Below, in pieces: positions 17,756 through 26,375 of a stretch of 64,000 nucleotides of DNA. A model generated the notes under the pieces. That model saw only the letters and a list, made by a program, of their open reading frames with translations. It did no database searches and was not told the DNA's origin. The translations under genes were made by a program, and so were the position numbers. The stretch comes from JBIICI01 sp044238935. Lineage in GTDB: Bacteria > Pseudomonadota > Alphaproteobacteria > Micavibrionales > Micavibrionaceae. The stretch's first letter is position 1, and each line of letters starts with the position of its first letter. The stretch lies in NCBI GenBank assembly GCA_044238935.1, contig JBIICI010000010.1, positions 8,985 through 72,984 on the forward strand, read 5' to 3'.

Positions 17756-19170
17756 AAGCTTAATATTTTATTATTACGCACGAATTCTTTTTGATGAAAA
17801 TTAGACCATTTTTGAATTGAATTCTCTTCTACCGCACGCATCATAAATTGATTACGACGCCTGATTTCAGCACCTGACATTGTTACGACTTTCTCCATTG
17901 CCGTCACAATCGGGGCACTGAGATCTGAACGCACAGAATATCCAATTGCGCCTTGATTTTTAGACACAAGCTCATTCGCTGCCCCCACACCTTCATGTAT
18001 AATTAAAGCACCACATTTTGCAATGACTGCAAATTCTTTGGCTGTTAAATTCATCCCATCCGTATAGGATGTGACAAGCAAATGGCGTTTTTGTGCTGTA
18101 GTATCAGAAGGGTTCATCAAATGATAAACATCAGATTGTGTGAGTTTCTGATTAAATAAAACAATAGAATTGTTATGATCTTTATTGATTTTCTCCACAA
18201 GTGATTTTACAGAATTTGCATATTCATCATATTCTTTGATCCCTTTGCGCGTTGGTTCTGCACTGACCAACATTTGAACATTGGCGTCAGGATTATTCTT
18301 TAAAAATATTTCAAAAGCTTGCAGCCTTTCAAGAATGCCTTTGCTGTAATCCGCCCGTTCGAAATTCATAAAAATATGCTCAGCCGTTAATTGATTATTT
18401 AACGCAATGGCATTTTCTGTAGGCGTTGTATTTTTTAGTGTTTCTTTAATTTTTTGGACATCAACACTGATGGGTGCATAACCAAAAGACTTATTATGCT
18501 GATTTTTAAGGACATCATAAGGCTTTAGATTTCCAAAATCATGTTCTGTATCCCCAGAATATGCACTGTAATTCATGACATCTTTTTTAGTTTGAAAATA
18601 AATCTGATCCGCCGCAGATAAGGATTTCATTATTTCTGTATAGAAATCAAAAGCTTCAAAAGAATGTTTTTTTAGTACAGAAGGCGTTGCGATAGGTGTG
18701 TGATTAAAAAATAGAATTGGGTTTTTACAGCCGAAATCTTTTAAAATCTTAGGCAAGCAATAATGGTGATAATCGTGAATCCAAATTGGGGAGGTCTGAT
18801 CATTGCCAAGGTTGAATATAATATTTTCTGCCAAAGATTTATTGACCGCGTAATTTGCGTCCATTGCCTCTTGGTTAGGAATTTGTGTATATTGATTCAA
18901 ATCATGGTTCACTGGCCATAAGAAACGATTACTAAAGTCCTCATAATGCTTGCTATAATTATCCTTAGAAGCCAAAATTTGATAGACATTAATATGCTCA
19001 ACCTTCTTTTTTATACCTTCTATATTCTCATCGTGAATAGCCAAGTCTTCCCGTGATTTAAGTCCAAGCCATATAACATTGTCAACGCCCGCAACGGCAT
19101 TAAATACAGCAGTGACCAATCCACCTGATATAATGTCAGGCGTTCTATTTGAAACAATAAAAACTTTCAT
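17752..19170 (-). CDS. Alpha,alpha-trehalose-phosphate synthase family protein (GT20, OtsA-like)
   Basis: GT20 glycosyltransferases make trehalose-6-phosphate from UDP-glucose and glucose-6-phosphate. Supporting motifs are the opening FIVSNRTPDIISGGLVTAV, IWIHDYHHYCLPKIL (family WVHDYHLMLLP), FFNHTPIATP, RADYSKGILERLQAFEIFL (family RLDYIKGI) and SYTDGMNLTAKEFAVI (family DGMNLVAKEY). It diverges from E. coli OtsA, so the acceptor could differ. No OtsB phosphatase is obvious nearby, though a HAD phosphatase lies two genes upstream on the same strand. The 472-residue length is normal. Confidence 0.85.
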   Translation of the reverse strand: MKVFIVSNRTPDIISGGLVTAVFNAVAGVDNVIWLGLKSREDLAIHDENIEGIKKKVEHINVYQILASKDNYSKHYEDFSNRFLWPVNHDLNQYTQIPNQEAMDANYAVNKSLAENIIFNLGNDQTSPIWIHDYHHYCLPKILKDFGCKNPILFFNHTPIATPSVLKKHSFEAFDFYTEIMKSLSAADQIYFQTKKDVMNYSAYSGDTEHDFGNLKPYDVLKNQHNKSFGYAPISVDVQKIKETLKNTTPTENAIALNNQLTAEHIFMNFERADYSKGILERLQAFEIFLKNNPDANVQMLVSAEPTRKGIKEYDEYANSVKSLVEKINKDHNNSIVLFNQKLTQSDVYHLMNPSDTTAQKRHLLVTSYTDGMNLTAKEFAVIAKCGALIIHEGVGAANELVSKNQGAIGYSVRSDLSAPIVTAMEKVVTMSGAEIRRRNQFMMRAVEENSIQKWSNFHQKEFVRNNKILSF

Positions 19171-19288
19171 TTATTATTTATCCATAAAAAAATTAAATAA
19201 AGACTTATGAATACACAAGGGCGCAAAATATGTCAAAATAAATATATTCAGATTATTTTTTCCATTAAAAGCCAAATACAATTTGTCT

Positions 19289-20221
19289 TTAAGCCGCTAA
19301 AGACAAAGAATCGACTGATATTTTTTCAAGGTGATCTGCAACCTCTTGGGGTGTCGGAACAGCGGCTTGCGCGCCAATTTTTGTACAGGCTAGTGAGCCT
19401 GCGATTGCACCACGCTGAAGCGCAATATCCAAAGAAAAACCCTGATCAAGGCTGGCGGCAAAATATCCAGTAAACGCATCCCCTGCCCCAATTGTATCAA
19501 CAGGGGTGATCGGTAAAACAGGGATAGAATATTGCATACCATGCCCAACGCACAAAGACCCATTCCCCCCCAAAGTCACAATACAATTAAGATTGAATTT
19601 CTCATAGACAGCCTGCGCAAAATGCATTTTATTTTTCGTATCAATATTAAATTGCGCCCCTAAAGAATCCGCCTCATATTCATTCAGGATAATATAATCC
19701 AATAAGCATAATATTTCCTCTGTAACAGGGGCGTAAGGCGCAAGATTCATAATTGTGCGCCCCCCAACAGATTTAACACGACGCAGTAATTTCAGATTTT
19801 CATCCATTGATAATTCCCCTTGCAAGACAAGGGTTGTTTCTGATGATAAAAAATGATCCTCTATACGATCTTGCTTGGCATCTAAATTCGCGCCCTTACT
19901 GACAACAACACGATGCGTTCCATCCTCATGATTCACAAAAATCGCGGCTAAGCTCGTTGGTTTATCGGATATAAAGACACCATCTGCGTTAATGCCATTT
20001 TCTTGCAAATTCTCAATCAACTGCCGACCATGTCCCCCTTTACCCACTGCGCCATAAAAATACACATTTGATCCTGCACGGGCGGCGGCAATAGCTTGGT
20101 TCTGCCCTTTTCCACCTGCGGCCTCGTCATGCTCATCCAAAAACATTGCTGTATCCTGAGCTGGCAAATTGGCGGTATGAAAAAAAACATCCAAAACATT
20201 CGATCCAAAAACAATAATCAT
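19289..20221 (-). CDS. PfkB-family carbohydrate kinase, ribokinase-like
   Basis: ATP-dependent sugar kinase. The N-terminal FGSNVLDVFFHTANLPAQDT, the substrate-site GGKGQNQAIAAARAG and the C-terminal PfkB signature DTIGAGDAFTGYFAASL with the catalytic Asp are present. The best match by eye is ribokinase (RbsK), which would feed ribose into the pentose phosphate pathway. The substrate cannot be fixed from sequence, and no ribose transporter is adjacent. At 310 residues it is full length. The upstream HAD gene ends 18 bp before its start, so a HAD-kinase operon is likely. Confidence 0.88.
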   Translation of the reverse strand: MIIVFGSNVLDVFFHTANLPAQDTAMFLDEHDEAAGGKGQNQAIAAARAGSNVYFYGAVGKGGHGRQLIENLQENGINADGVFISDKPTSLAAIFVNHEDGTHRVVVSKGANLDAKQDRIEDHFLSSETTLVLQGELSMDENLKLLRRVKSVGGRTIMNLAPYAPVTEEILCLLDYIILNEYEADSLGAQFNIDTKNKMHFAQAVYEKFNLNCIVTLGGNGSLCVGHGMQYSIPVLPITPVDTIGAGDAFTGYFAASLDQGFSLDIALQRGAIAGSLACTKIGAQAAVPTPQEVADHLEKISVDSLSLAA

Positions 20222-20238
20222 AAAATTCTAAATCCTAT

Positions 20239-21024
20239 TTAATAATTTAGCTGTTGTAGAGCCGTTTTTTGCGAGGGTGCGTTGGTTGTATTAGACAGAG
20301 TTTGCGTAACATAATCAAGTAAGCTTTTTAAATTTTTAGCATCAACAACAATTAAATTTTCTGTTTTTTCACCTATATATTGATGAGATTTATCATTTAA
20401 AATTTGAATAACCAATGGGTTGTGGCCTAGTTTTCTAAATTCTTCTGCCGCGGCAACGGCGGATGTTGTTCCTGATGCTGTGTCTTCTAATAAAATAATA
20501 TTAGATAATGGCTGACCTTCATAAAGCTGTAATCCTTTTATATAAGGATCAGGGGCGGGCTTTGGATTTCCGCCCCCCAAACTATCAATCCCCACAATAT
20601 TATTAAAATGCTGACGAATCCCCACAGCCTCAACTGTTTTTTCAGCTGTTTTTTGATGCGCGTTTGTGACAATAGACATATTTGCATCTATGTTACTGGT
20701 AAAATTTAAAATTTCTTGTCTATGACGTGCTAAAGAAACACACACTCCGTAATTTACCATGCATTGTTCAATAAATTTTTCTTCAGAAACACCTTTTGCT
20801 GCGGGGCGGTTATGATGGTGCGCATTCCATTTTTGATATAAATTGGCGTGCCCTCTCCCTAATTCCTGAGTCCATAGCTTATCTGATAGCTCATACCCAA
20901 AATCCGCAGCAGCAGCTTGCGATGCAAGATGATGAATCTCCTCAGTATTCACAAACAAAGTACCATCCATATCTGTAAGGATAATCGTATCATCCTTCCT
21001 GTTTTCACTTTTAAAGAAGCCCAA
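20239..21024 (-). CDS. HAD-superfamily hydrolase, probable UUG start
   Basis: Phosphatase of the phosphoglycolate/beta-phosphoglucomutase branch. Visible are motif I DMDGTLF, motif II SIVTNAHQ, motif III Lys with NPKPAPDPYIKGL and motif IV ILLEDTASGTTSAVAA. I set the start at TTG 21024 because GGGAGGTA lies 6 nt upstream, an excellent Shine-Dalgarno. The upstream in-frame ATG (21090) has none and would add an odd Phe/Cys-rich leader. The product is 261 residues. It precedes the PfkB kinase and trehalose-synthase-like genes on the same strand; a sugar-phosphate substrate is plausible but unproven. Confidence 0.82.
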   Translation of the reverse strand: MGFFKSENRKDDTIILTDMDGTLFVNTEEIHHLASQAAAADFGYELSDKLWTQELGRGHANLYQKWNAHHHNRPAAKGVSEEKFIEQCMVNYGVCVSLARHRQEILNFTSNIDANMSIVTNAHQKTAEKTVEAVGIRQHFNNIVGIDSLGGGNPKPAPDPYIKGLQLYEGQPLSNIILLEDTASGTTSAVAAAEEFRKLGHNPLVIQILNDKSHQYIGEKTENLIVVDAKNLKSLLDYVTQTLSNTTNAPSQKTALQQLNY

Positions 21025-21102
21025 ACGCGTTACCTCCCGCACAAATAAATAATTATGTATAAATAATACACGATTACAAAAACAAAACACAATAAAATTC
21101 TT

Positions 21103-21624
21103 TTACGCTCCAATCTCTTTGATCAGCATCAATGTCAATTGATCATCAATAACCTGAAAGCTGCCCTGTCGAATCGGTTCGCGATTATAGGTAACACCAC
21201 ATCCATCGGGAATATAGCCCATCTTTGCATATAATTGTTGTGCAGTGCCATAATTTGCGGTCAACGCAACGGCTGCACCCAGATAATCATGGCCTGATTT
21301 TTGGCAAAAAGATTCACAAAATTGCACCAAAGCCCGCCCAATCCCTTGCCTTTGGAAAAGGGGCGCAACGGATAAATCTTGGAATTCAGGGATATTCAGA
21401 CGTTGAAACGGCGCATAACGTGGGGATAAATTTAAAATCACATATCCCGCGGGTTGTTGATCATGATAATAGATAAAAATATGACGAAGAGGATCATCCA
21501 TATTGATCTGAAGATCTTCGCGCTTTGTTGGGTCACGCATCTGGTTTGAAATGTCACATAAATCATCTAAGATCTTTGATTGATATTCAAAATCGCCCGT
21601 TTCATTTTGATAAATTATAATCAT
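21103..21624 (-). CDS. GNAT-family N-acetyltransferase
   Basis: Single GNAT domain. Motif A (acetyl-CoA binding) is seen as LSVAPLFQRQGIGRALVQFCE, preceded by AGYVILNLSPRYAPF. The family C-terminal YAKMGYIPDGCG segment with Tyr is present. At 173 residues it is complete. The substrate is unknown. It lies 13 bp beyond the end of the longest reading of the HAD gene and has the same strand, so it could head that cluster. It is divergent from the AAA+ ATPase gene. Confidence 0.88.
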   Translation of the reverse strand: MIIIYQNETGDFEYQSKILDDLCDISNQMRDPTKREDLQINMDDPLRHIFIYYHDQQPAGYVILNLSPRYAPFQRLNIPEFQDLSVAPLFQRQGIGRALVQFCESFCQKSGHDYLGAAVALTANYGTAQQLYAKMGYIPDGCGVTYNREPIRQGSFQVIDDQLTLMLIKEIGA

Positions 21625-21716
21625 TTTTATTTATAAATCCTTAGATATTTGTGGTAAAATAAACAAATCATATCAAAAAAGCGATATATAAAATAAAAGG
21701 ATAGAGAATTTTATTT

Positions 21717-22985
21717 ATGTTCATATACGATCTTAGCTTTGACGAGAATTTAATTTGCTATAACGCGTTAAAGAAAAACTTGACGGACACAGATCGCTTG
21801 GCCGTTTTACAAGATGCCTTTTATAAATATGCCCAAGGGCATACCTATAACCATTCAGATGCCGAAAAATGGGTTGCGGATTTTGAGGCTACGCTTAGAC
21901 CTGCCCAAGATAAAACCGAATCTGATCCTGATTCAAATGAAAACCCCATCGATGCTTTTGATCCAATGGCGATTTTTGAAAATGCAGAGCCGCATTCTAT
22001 TAAGGTTCATGAAAACCATAATCATGATGATAGCCATGAACGAACGATAGGAAACTCAAATCGGCATACGATGCTGACGGATGGGAAAATCCCTGATATT
22101 ATTGATTTGGATAACGCACAAAGCCGCACAAAAATCATGAAACCGATTGAGGATATGATCGGCCTGAGCACCTTAAAAGGGGAAATTTATAATTTCATTG
22201 ATCTGGCATGGGCGCAAAAGAAACGTGAAAAAGCTGGTCTAAAAAACATTCCTATATCCATGAATATGGCGTTTTTGGGCAATGCAGGCACAGGAAAAAC
22301 CACAATCGCGCGTGAATTATCAAAAATATTATACAGTATTGGATATTTAAAAAAGCCTATTTTTATCGAAGCCTCCCGCGCCTCTTTGGTTGGGCAATAT
22401 ATTGGCCATACCGAAAGTGCGACCCATGATGCCTTTCATGCTGCATTAGGCGGCGTGCTTTTTATCGACGAAGCCCACACATTAACCCCGATTGATCCGT
22501 ATGATCGCGACTTTGGTAAAAATGTCATTTCCACACTGATCCCCCTGATGGAAAATCATCGCGATGATGTTATTGTGATTTTTGCAGGTTATACAAAAGA
22601 AATGAAAGAATTTTTGCAATCCAATGAAGGGCTAGAGTCGCGCATTGCCTATCAATTCCATTTTGATGATTATAAAGACACAGATTTAATTGAAATTTTT
22701 AAATATAATTGTACCCAAAATGAAATCACTCTCAGCGACGATGCGCAACAGCGTTTAAGCATTGTTTTTGAACAAATGAAAACAGATCAACGTAATTTAT
22801 ATGGTAATGCACGCGGCATCCGGAATTTGTTTGAAAAAACGCTAAGGCAACAGGCAAAACGGCTTTATAAAAACAATCAATTTAACACGGACGAACTCAA
22901 TATTATCGAAGCCGAAGATATTCCGCTGTTAAACACCCTCACAACCGATAGCAACGTCTTACATATTCCTTGGCGTCGGAATTAA
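21717..22985 (+). CDS. CbxX/CfqX (SpoVK)-type AAA+ ATPase
   Basis: The AAA+ module spans about residues 135-400. Visible motifs are Walker A GNAGTGKTTIA, Walker B GGVLFIDEAHTL, an arginine finger region ESRIAYQF, and the family pore-loop segment ASRASLVGQYIGHTE. An N-terminal acidic, His/Asp-rich region of about 130 residues (HENHNHDDSHE) has no recognised domain. Such ATPases remodel enzymes (for example Rubisco activase CbbX) or serve secretion systems. Neither Rubisco nor secretion genes are nearby, so the target is unknown. It converges with the ferredoxin-NADP reductase gene. Confidence 0.88.
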   Translation: MFIYDLSFDENLICYNALKKNLTDTDRLAVLQDAFYKYAQGHTYNHSDAEKWVADFEATLRPAQDKTESDPDSNENPIDAFDPMAIFENAEPHSIKVHENHNHDDSHERTIGNSNRHTMLTDGKIPDIIDLDNAQSRTKIMKPIEDMIGLSTLKGEIYNFIDLAWAQKKREKAGLKNIPISMNMAFLGNAGTGKTTIARELSKILYSIGYLKKPIFIEASRASLVGQYIGHTESATHDAFHAALGGVLFIDEAHTLTPIDPYDRDFGKNVISTLIPLMENHRDDVIVIFAGYTKEMKEFLQSNEGLESRIAYQFHFDDYKDTDLIEIFKYNCTQNEITLSDDAQQRLSIVFEQMKTDQRNLYGNARGIRNLFEKTLRQQAKRLYKNNQFNTDELNIIEAEDIPLLNTLTTDSNVLHIPWRRN

Positions 22986-22989
22986 GCAT

Positions 22990-24009
22990 CTATTTCATGA
23001 TACCTTTTGTTGTGGAATGTTCGAAATGCATGGCTTTGCTTGGATTTATATAGTGCCATGCATGATGCACGGCTTGTGCGGCCTCTGAAAATCCTGTTAA
23101 AATCAGTTTTAATTTATGGGGATAAACCGCAATATCCCCAACTGCATAAATACCCGCAATATTTGTTTGCGCTGTTGTTGGGTCAATTATTAAACGCGAT
23201 TGTTCAATATCCAACCCCCAATCTTTTAAATGCCCCAAATCACTGTTTAAGCCAAAAAAAGGCAATAAAACATCACAGGGCAGTGTTTTTTCTTCACCAT
23301 TTAATGATTTGACCTGTACAGAATGCAAAACCCCATGATCTCCGCTCAACGCATGCAATTGATAGGGGGTGACCAATTTTATTTTATTTTGCTGCACCAG
23401 CAGATCAATCTGACGTAATGTTTCAGGCGCACCACGAAACTGATCACGGCGATGCACTAAGGATAAAGATTTTGCCAAGGGCGCCAGTGAGACAGCCCAG
23501 TCCAATGCCGAATCCCCCCCTCCTGCAATCACAATATCTTTATTTTGCAAATCAGATGGATTCTGCACCATGTAAAAGACGCTCTTCCCCTCAAAACTTT
23601 CAATGCCTGCTAAGGGGGGGCGATTAGGGGTGAAACATCCTGCTCCTGCGGCAATAATGACGGCTTTGGCTGTAATTATTGTTTGGGCATTTGTGGTTAA
23701 GGTGATTGCGCCTGACTCTTCATCGCGATGCAACTCTTGAACAGCTTGTCCTAAATGATAGACAGGTTCAAAGGGGGCGGCTTGGGATTGTAATTGCTGA
23801 ATTAAATCCCCTGCTAAAATCGATGGATAGGCAGGAATATCATAAATAGGTTTTTCAGGATATAATGCTGTGCACTGCCCCCCAATATTGGACAATGCAT
23901 CAATAACATGCACGCGCATCCCTAGCATACCGCATTGAAATATTGTAAACAAACCCACGGGCCCTGCACCAATAATGGCAATATCTGTTGTATGATGATG
24001 TTGTGTCAT
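22990..24009 (-). CDS. Ferredoxin/flavodoxin-NADP+ reductase (thioredoxin-reductase-like, YumC type)
   Basis: FAD-dependent reductase that shuttles electrons between NADPH and ferredoxin or flavodoxin. The N-terminal FAD site AIIGAGPVGLFTIFQCGMLG, the FNR-type signature GGQCTALYPEKPIYDIPAYP, the NADPH site IVIAGGGDSALDWAVSL and the C-terminal GIYAVGDIAVYPHKLKLI are all visible. The CxxC redox pair of true thioredoxin reductases is absent, which favours the FNR2 family. The 339-residue length is typical. It is divergent from tsaE. Confidence 0.93.
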   Translation of the reverse strand: MTQHHHTTDIAIIGAGPVGLFTIFQCGMLGMRVHVIDALSNIGGQCTALYPEKPIYDIPAYPSILAGDLIQQLQSQAAPFEPVYHLGQAVQELHRDEESGAITLTTNAQTIITAKAVIIAAGAGCFTPNRPPLAGIESFEGKSVFYMVQNPSDLQNKDIVIAGGGDSALDWAVSLAPLAKSLSLVHRRDQFRGAPETLRQIDLLVQQNKIKLVTPYQLHALSGDHGVLHSVQVKSLNGEEKTLPCDVLLPFFGLNSDLGHLKDWGLDIEQSRLIIDPTTAQTNIAGIYAVGDIAVYPHKLKLILTGFSEAAQAVHHAWHYINPSKAMHFEHSTTKGIMK

Positions 24010-24051
24010 TTTATACTATGGCTTTTATACAAAAATCAAAGGATTGAAAAT

Positions 24052-24534
24052 ATGTCTTTTTTTTTATCAGACTCTGAACATTATAGCAGTTGTGCGCAAG
24101 ACACAATAGAGCTTGCAACCCATATCGCCCGTGATTTAAAAAAAGAAATGATCTTATCCCCTGCCCCCATCGCGATTTTATTAGAGGGCGATTTAGGCAT
24201 GGGAAAATCAACCTTTGCCCGTGCCTTTATTCGTGAATGGCTGGATGATCCCACCCTAAACGTCCCCAGCCCGACATTTACAATTGTGCAATATTACCCC
24301 AATCCTGTTTTGGATTTATATCATTATGATCTATACCGCCTGAATGATTCGGATGAATTACAAGAAATTGGCTGGGATGATTCGCTGGCATCAGGCATCA
24401 ATTTGATCGAGTGGCCATCCAGAATTATGCCTTATCATTTTTATACTAAGGTATGTATTGTCACAATAAAACCCCCACAAAACAACGGGAATCCTGAACA
24501 AAGACGATGGATTAAAATAAGAAACTTAATTTAA
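24052..24534 (+). CDS. tsaE: tRNA threonylcarbamoyladenosine biosynthesis ATPase TsaE
   Basis: ATPase partner of TsaB/TsaD in t6A37 modification of ANN-decoding tRNAs. Walker A is LEGDLGMGKSTFARAFI. The conserved SPTFTIVQ, YHYDLYRL and EIGWDD segments are present, as is LIEWPSRI near the C-terminus. I chose the ATG at 24052 because it has AAAGGA upstream and gives 160 residues, matching the family; an upstream in-frame ATG would overlap the divergent reductase gene. Confidence 0.94.
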   Translation: MSFFLSDSEHYSSCAQDTIELATHIARDLKKEMILSPAPIAILLEGDLGMGKSTFARAFIREWLDDPTLNVPSPTFTIVQYYPNPVLDLYHYDLYRLNDSDELQEIGWDDSLASGINLIEWPSRIMPYHFYTKVCIVTIKPPQNNGNPEQRRWIKIRNLI

Positions 24535-24643
24535 TCCCAAAAAAAACATGTTATTTTTAAAATTTTTTTGTAATTTTGAATCCGTTTGATGTATAATGTT
24601 TATGAAGACTTAAACTTCAACACAAACACAACATAGGATTTTT

Positions 24644-24922
24644 ATGTCAATATCAGTGTCCTCTATTTATTCGCCTCCTTATCCAAATCCCATCCCTCAA
24701 AACTCAACCAACACAGCTCTACAATTTAATAAGGCAGCATCACCTAAAATACACACAGAAATAAGTTATCAATTCCCAGTTGGGAAATCTATAGTTTTAG
24801 GGACATCAGTACGAGATGGGAATAGAACGGAGCATCGGGAAATAACTCTTCCAGCATCTAGCTTCCGTAAAAAAACCCCAACAGGAGAAGATACTGGAAA
24901 TAAACTAGACTACCTCGCGTGA
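24644..24922 (+). CDS. Small hypothetical protein
   Basis: A 92-residue product with no recognised domain: a Ser/Pro/Asn-rich N-terminus (SPPYPNPIPQNS), then short beta-like segments (ISYQFPVGKSIVLGTSV) and a polar C-terminus. No signal peptide or TM helix. The start has AGGA 6 nt upstream, supporting translation. It lies alone between tsaE and the aminotransferase. Confidence 0.5.
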   Translation: MSISVSSIYSPPYPNPIPQNSTNTALQFNKAASPKIHTEISYQFPVGKSIVLGTSVRDGNRTEHREITLPASSFRKKTPTGEDTGNKLDYLA

Positions 24923-25055
24923 GATATTTTATGGATATAAAAAGGAAGGGTAGTGGAAACCAAACACAACCCAATAAATTAAGCGCGGGCTGCTGATTTT
25001 CATCCCTGACCCATTTCACGAAATCATCGCCTGTGTTGGTTTCCGATTTGGACAT
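24858..25055 (-). CDS. Small ORF of doubtful status
   Basis: Open frame of 65 residues beginning SKSETNTGDDFVKWVRDENQ, followed by hydrophobic stretches. Its 3' part overlaps the preceding small gene on the other strand. No clear Shine-Dalgarno or family was recognised; it may be a gene remnant. The 263-bp gap before the aminotransferase contains nothing else I can support. Confidence 0.2.
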   Translation of the reverse strand: MSKSETNTGDDFVKWVRDENQQPALNLLGCVWFPLPFLFISIKYLTRGSLVYFQYLLLLGFFYGS

Positions 25056-25185
25056 TAGATGATTTTTTGTTTATTTGCAATATTCTTTTATTAAAGATTA
25101 AAAACTCTTTCTTACTTGCACATAAATGTTTTTCATGATTGACTTATCACCTTAAAAAATTCAATTGTGGAAGGAATGATAGTCA

Positions 25186-26364
25186 ATGAGTCTGAAATTA
25201 TCCCATCGCTCTGTTATGCCTATTTTCAGAGCCTTGGGTTTCCTGCGTATGGCAAACCAACGAATTGCCCAAGGTGAAGATATTATCCGTTTAGAGGCAG
25301 GGCAACCCTCAAAAGGCGCACCGCAGGCAGCCATTGAACGTGCAACAGCCGCCTTATTAAAAGATCCAAAACAAGGATACACAGAATCATTGGGTATCCC
25401 CGCCCTACGCAAACGCATTGCGCGTTGGTATAAGGATGAATTTCAATTTGATGTGGATTATCAAAATATTGCCGTTACATTTGGGGCATCAGGGGCATTT
25501 TTACTGTCTTTTTTAACCGTGTTTGATGCTGGCGATACGGTGGCATTGGCGGCGCCTGCCTATCCTGCCTATCGCAACATCTTAAAAACTTTGGGAATCA
25601 ATGTGCTGGAAATTCCCACAGATGCCAGCACCTATTTCCAACCCACATTGGCGCAATTAAAGGCGCTGAATCCCATTCCTGATGGATTAATTATCACCAG
25701 CCCATCTAACCCGACAGGCACAATCATTGCCGAAGATGACCTGAAAGCCATTGCCCAATGGTGTGAAGAAAATGGCGTACGCATTATCAGTGATGAATTA
25801 TACCAACACGTCACTTTTGACCGCCCCGTCAATACGATTGGTCATCATTCCAAAAGCGCCATCATCATCAATAGCTTTTCAAAATATTTTGCCATGACAG
25901 GGTGGCGTTTGGGGTGGATGATCATGCCATCTGATGTTATCGCACGCGCCGAAACATTAGCCGACAGCCTGTTTGTATCGCCCCCAACAATGTCACAATA
26001 TGTTGCCTTAGAAGCCTTCGAACATAAGGATGTCTTAGATGGGTATGTAGAAGCCTATCGTGAGAATTTAGCAATTTTGTTAACAGAACTGCCCAAAATC
26101 GGCTTTAGAAAATTGACAGCCCCCTATGGTGCATTTTACATTTATATTAACGTATCCGAATATACAAATGACAGCGATGCATTTTGCCTGAAAATGATGG
26201 ATGAAATTGGATTATCTATTACCCCCGGTACTGATTTTGATCCTGAGCGTGGGAATGTTTATATCCGCATATCCTTTGCAGGCGCAAAAAATGATATTAT
26301 TCGCGCCTGTGATCGGTTAAAAAACTGGGATTTTTTAAAAGAGCACCATGCTAAAAAAGCATGA
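25186..26364 (+). CDS. Class I/II pyridoxal-phosphate aminotransferase
   Basis: PLP-dependent fold-type I aminotransferase of the aspartate aminotransferase group. Visible are the N-terminal ALGFLRMANQR and LEAGQPSKGAP, the substrate loop ITSPSNPTGTI with the conserved Asn, the cofactor Asp/Tyr region ISDELYQHVTF, the PLP lysine in SFSKYFAMTGWRLGW and the C-terminal carboxylate-binding Arg in YIRISFA. At 392 residues it is full length. The exact amino acid substrate cannot be assigned; the RRI/KQGY-like N-terminus is as in AspC/AatA-like enzymes. AAGGAA precedes the ATG. Confidence 0.92.
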   Translation: MSLKLSHRSVMPIFRALGFLRMANQRIAQGEDIIRLEAGQPSKGAPQAAIERATAALLKDPKQGYTESLGIPALRKRIARWYKDEFQFDVDYQNIAVTFGASGAFLLSFLTVFDAGDTVALAAPAYPAYRNILKTLGINVLEIPTDASTYFQPTLAQLKALNPIPDGLIITSPSNPTGTIIAEDDLKAIAQWCEENGVRIISDELYQHVTFDRPVNTIGHHSKSAIIINSFSKYFAMTGWRLGWMIMPSDVIARAETLADSLFVSPPTMSQYVALEAFEHKDVLDGYVEAYRENLAILLTELPKIGFRKLTAPYGAFYIYINVSEYTNDSDAFCLKMMDEIGLSITPGTDFDPERGNVYIRISFAGAKNDIIRACDRLKNWDFLKEHHAKKA

Positions 26365-26375
26365 AACTACTCCCC

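Noticed and set aside
20239..21024. Trehalose-6-phosphate phosphatase (OtsB) partner for the GT20 gene
   Set aside because: Motifs fit the phosphoglycolate/beta-phosphoglucomutase HAD branch, not the OtsB subgroup, and two genes separate them functionally.
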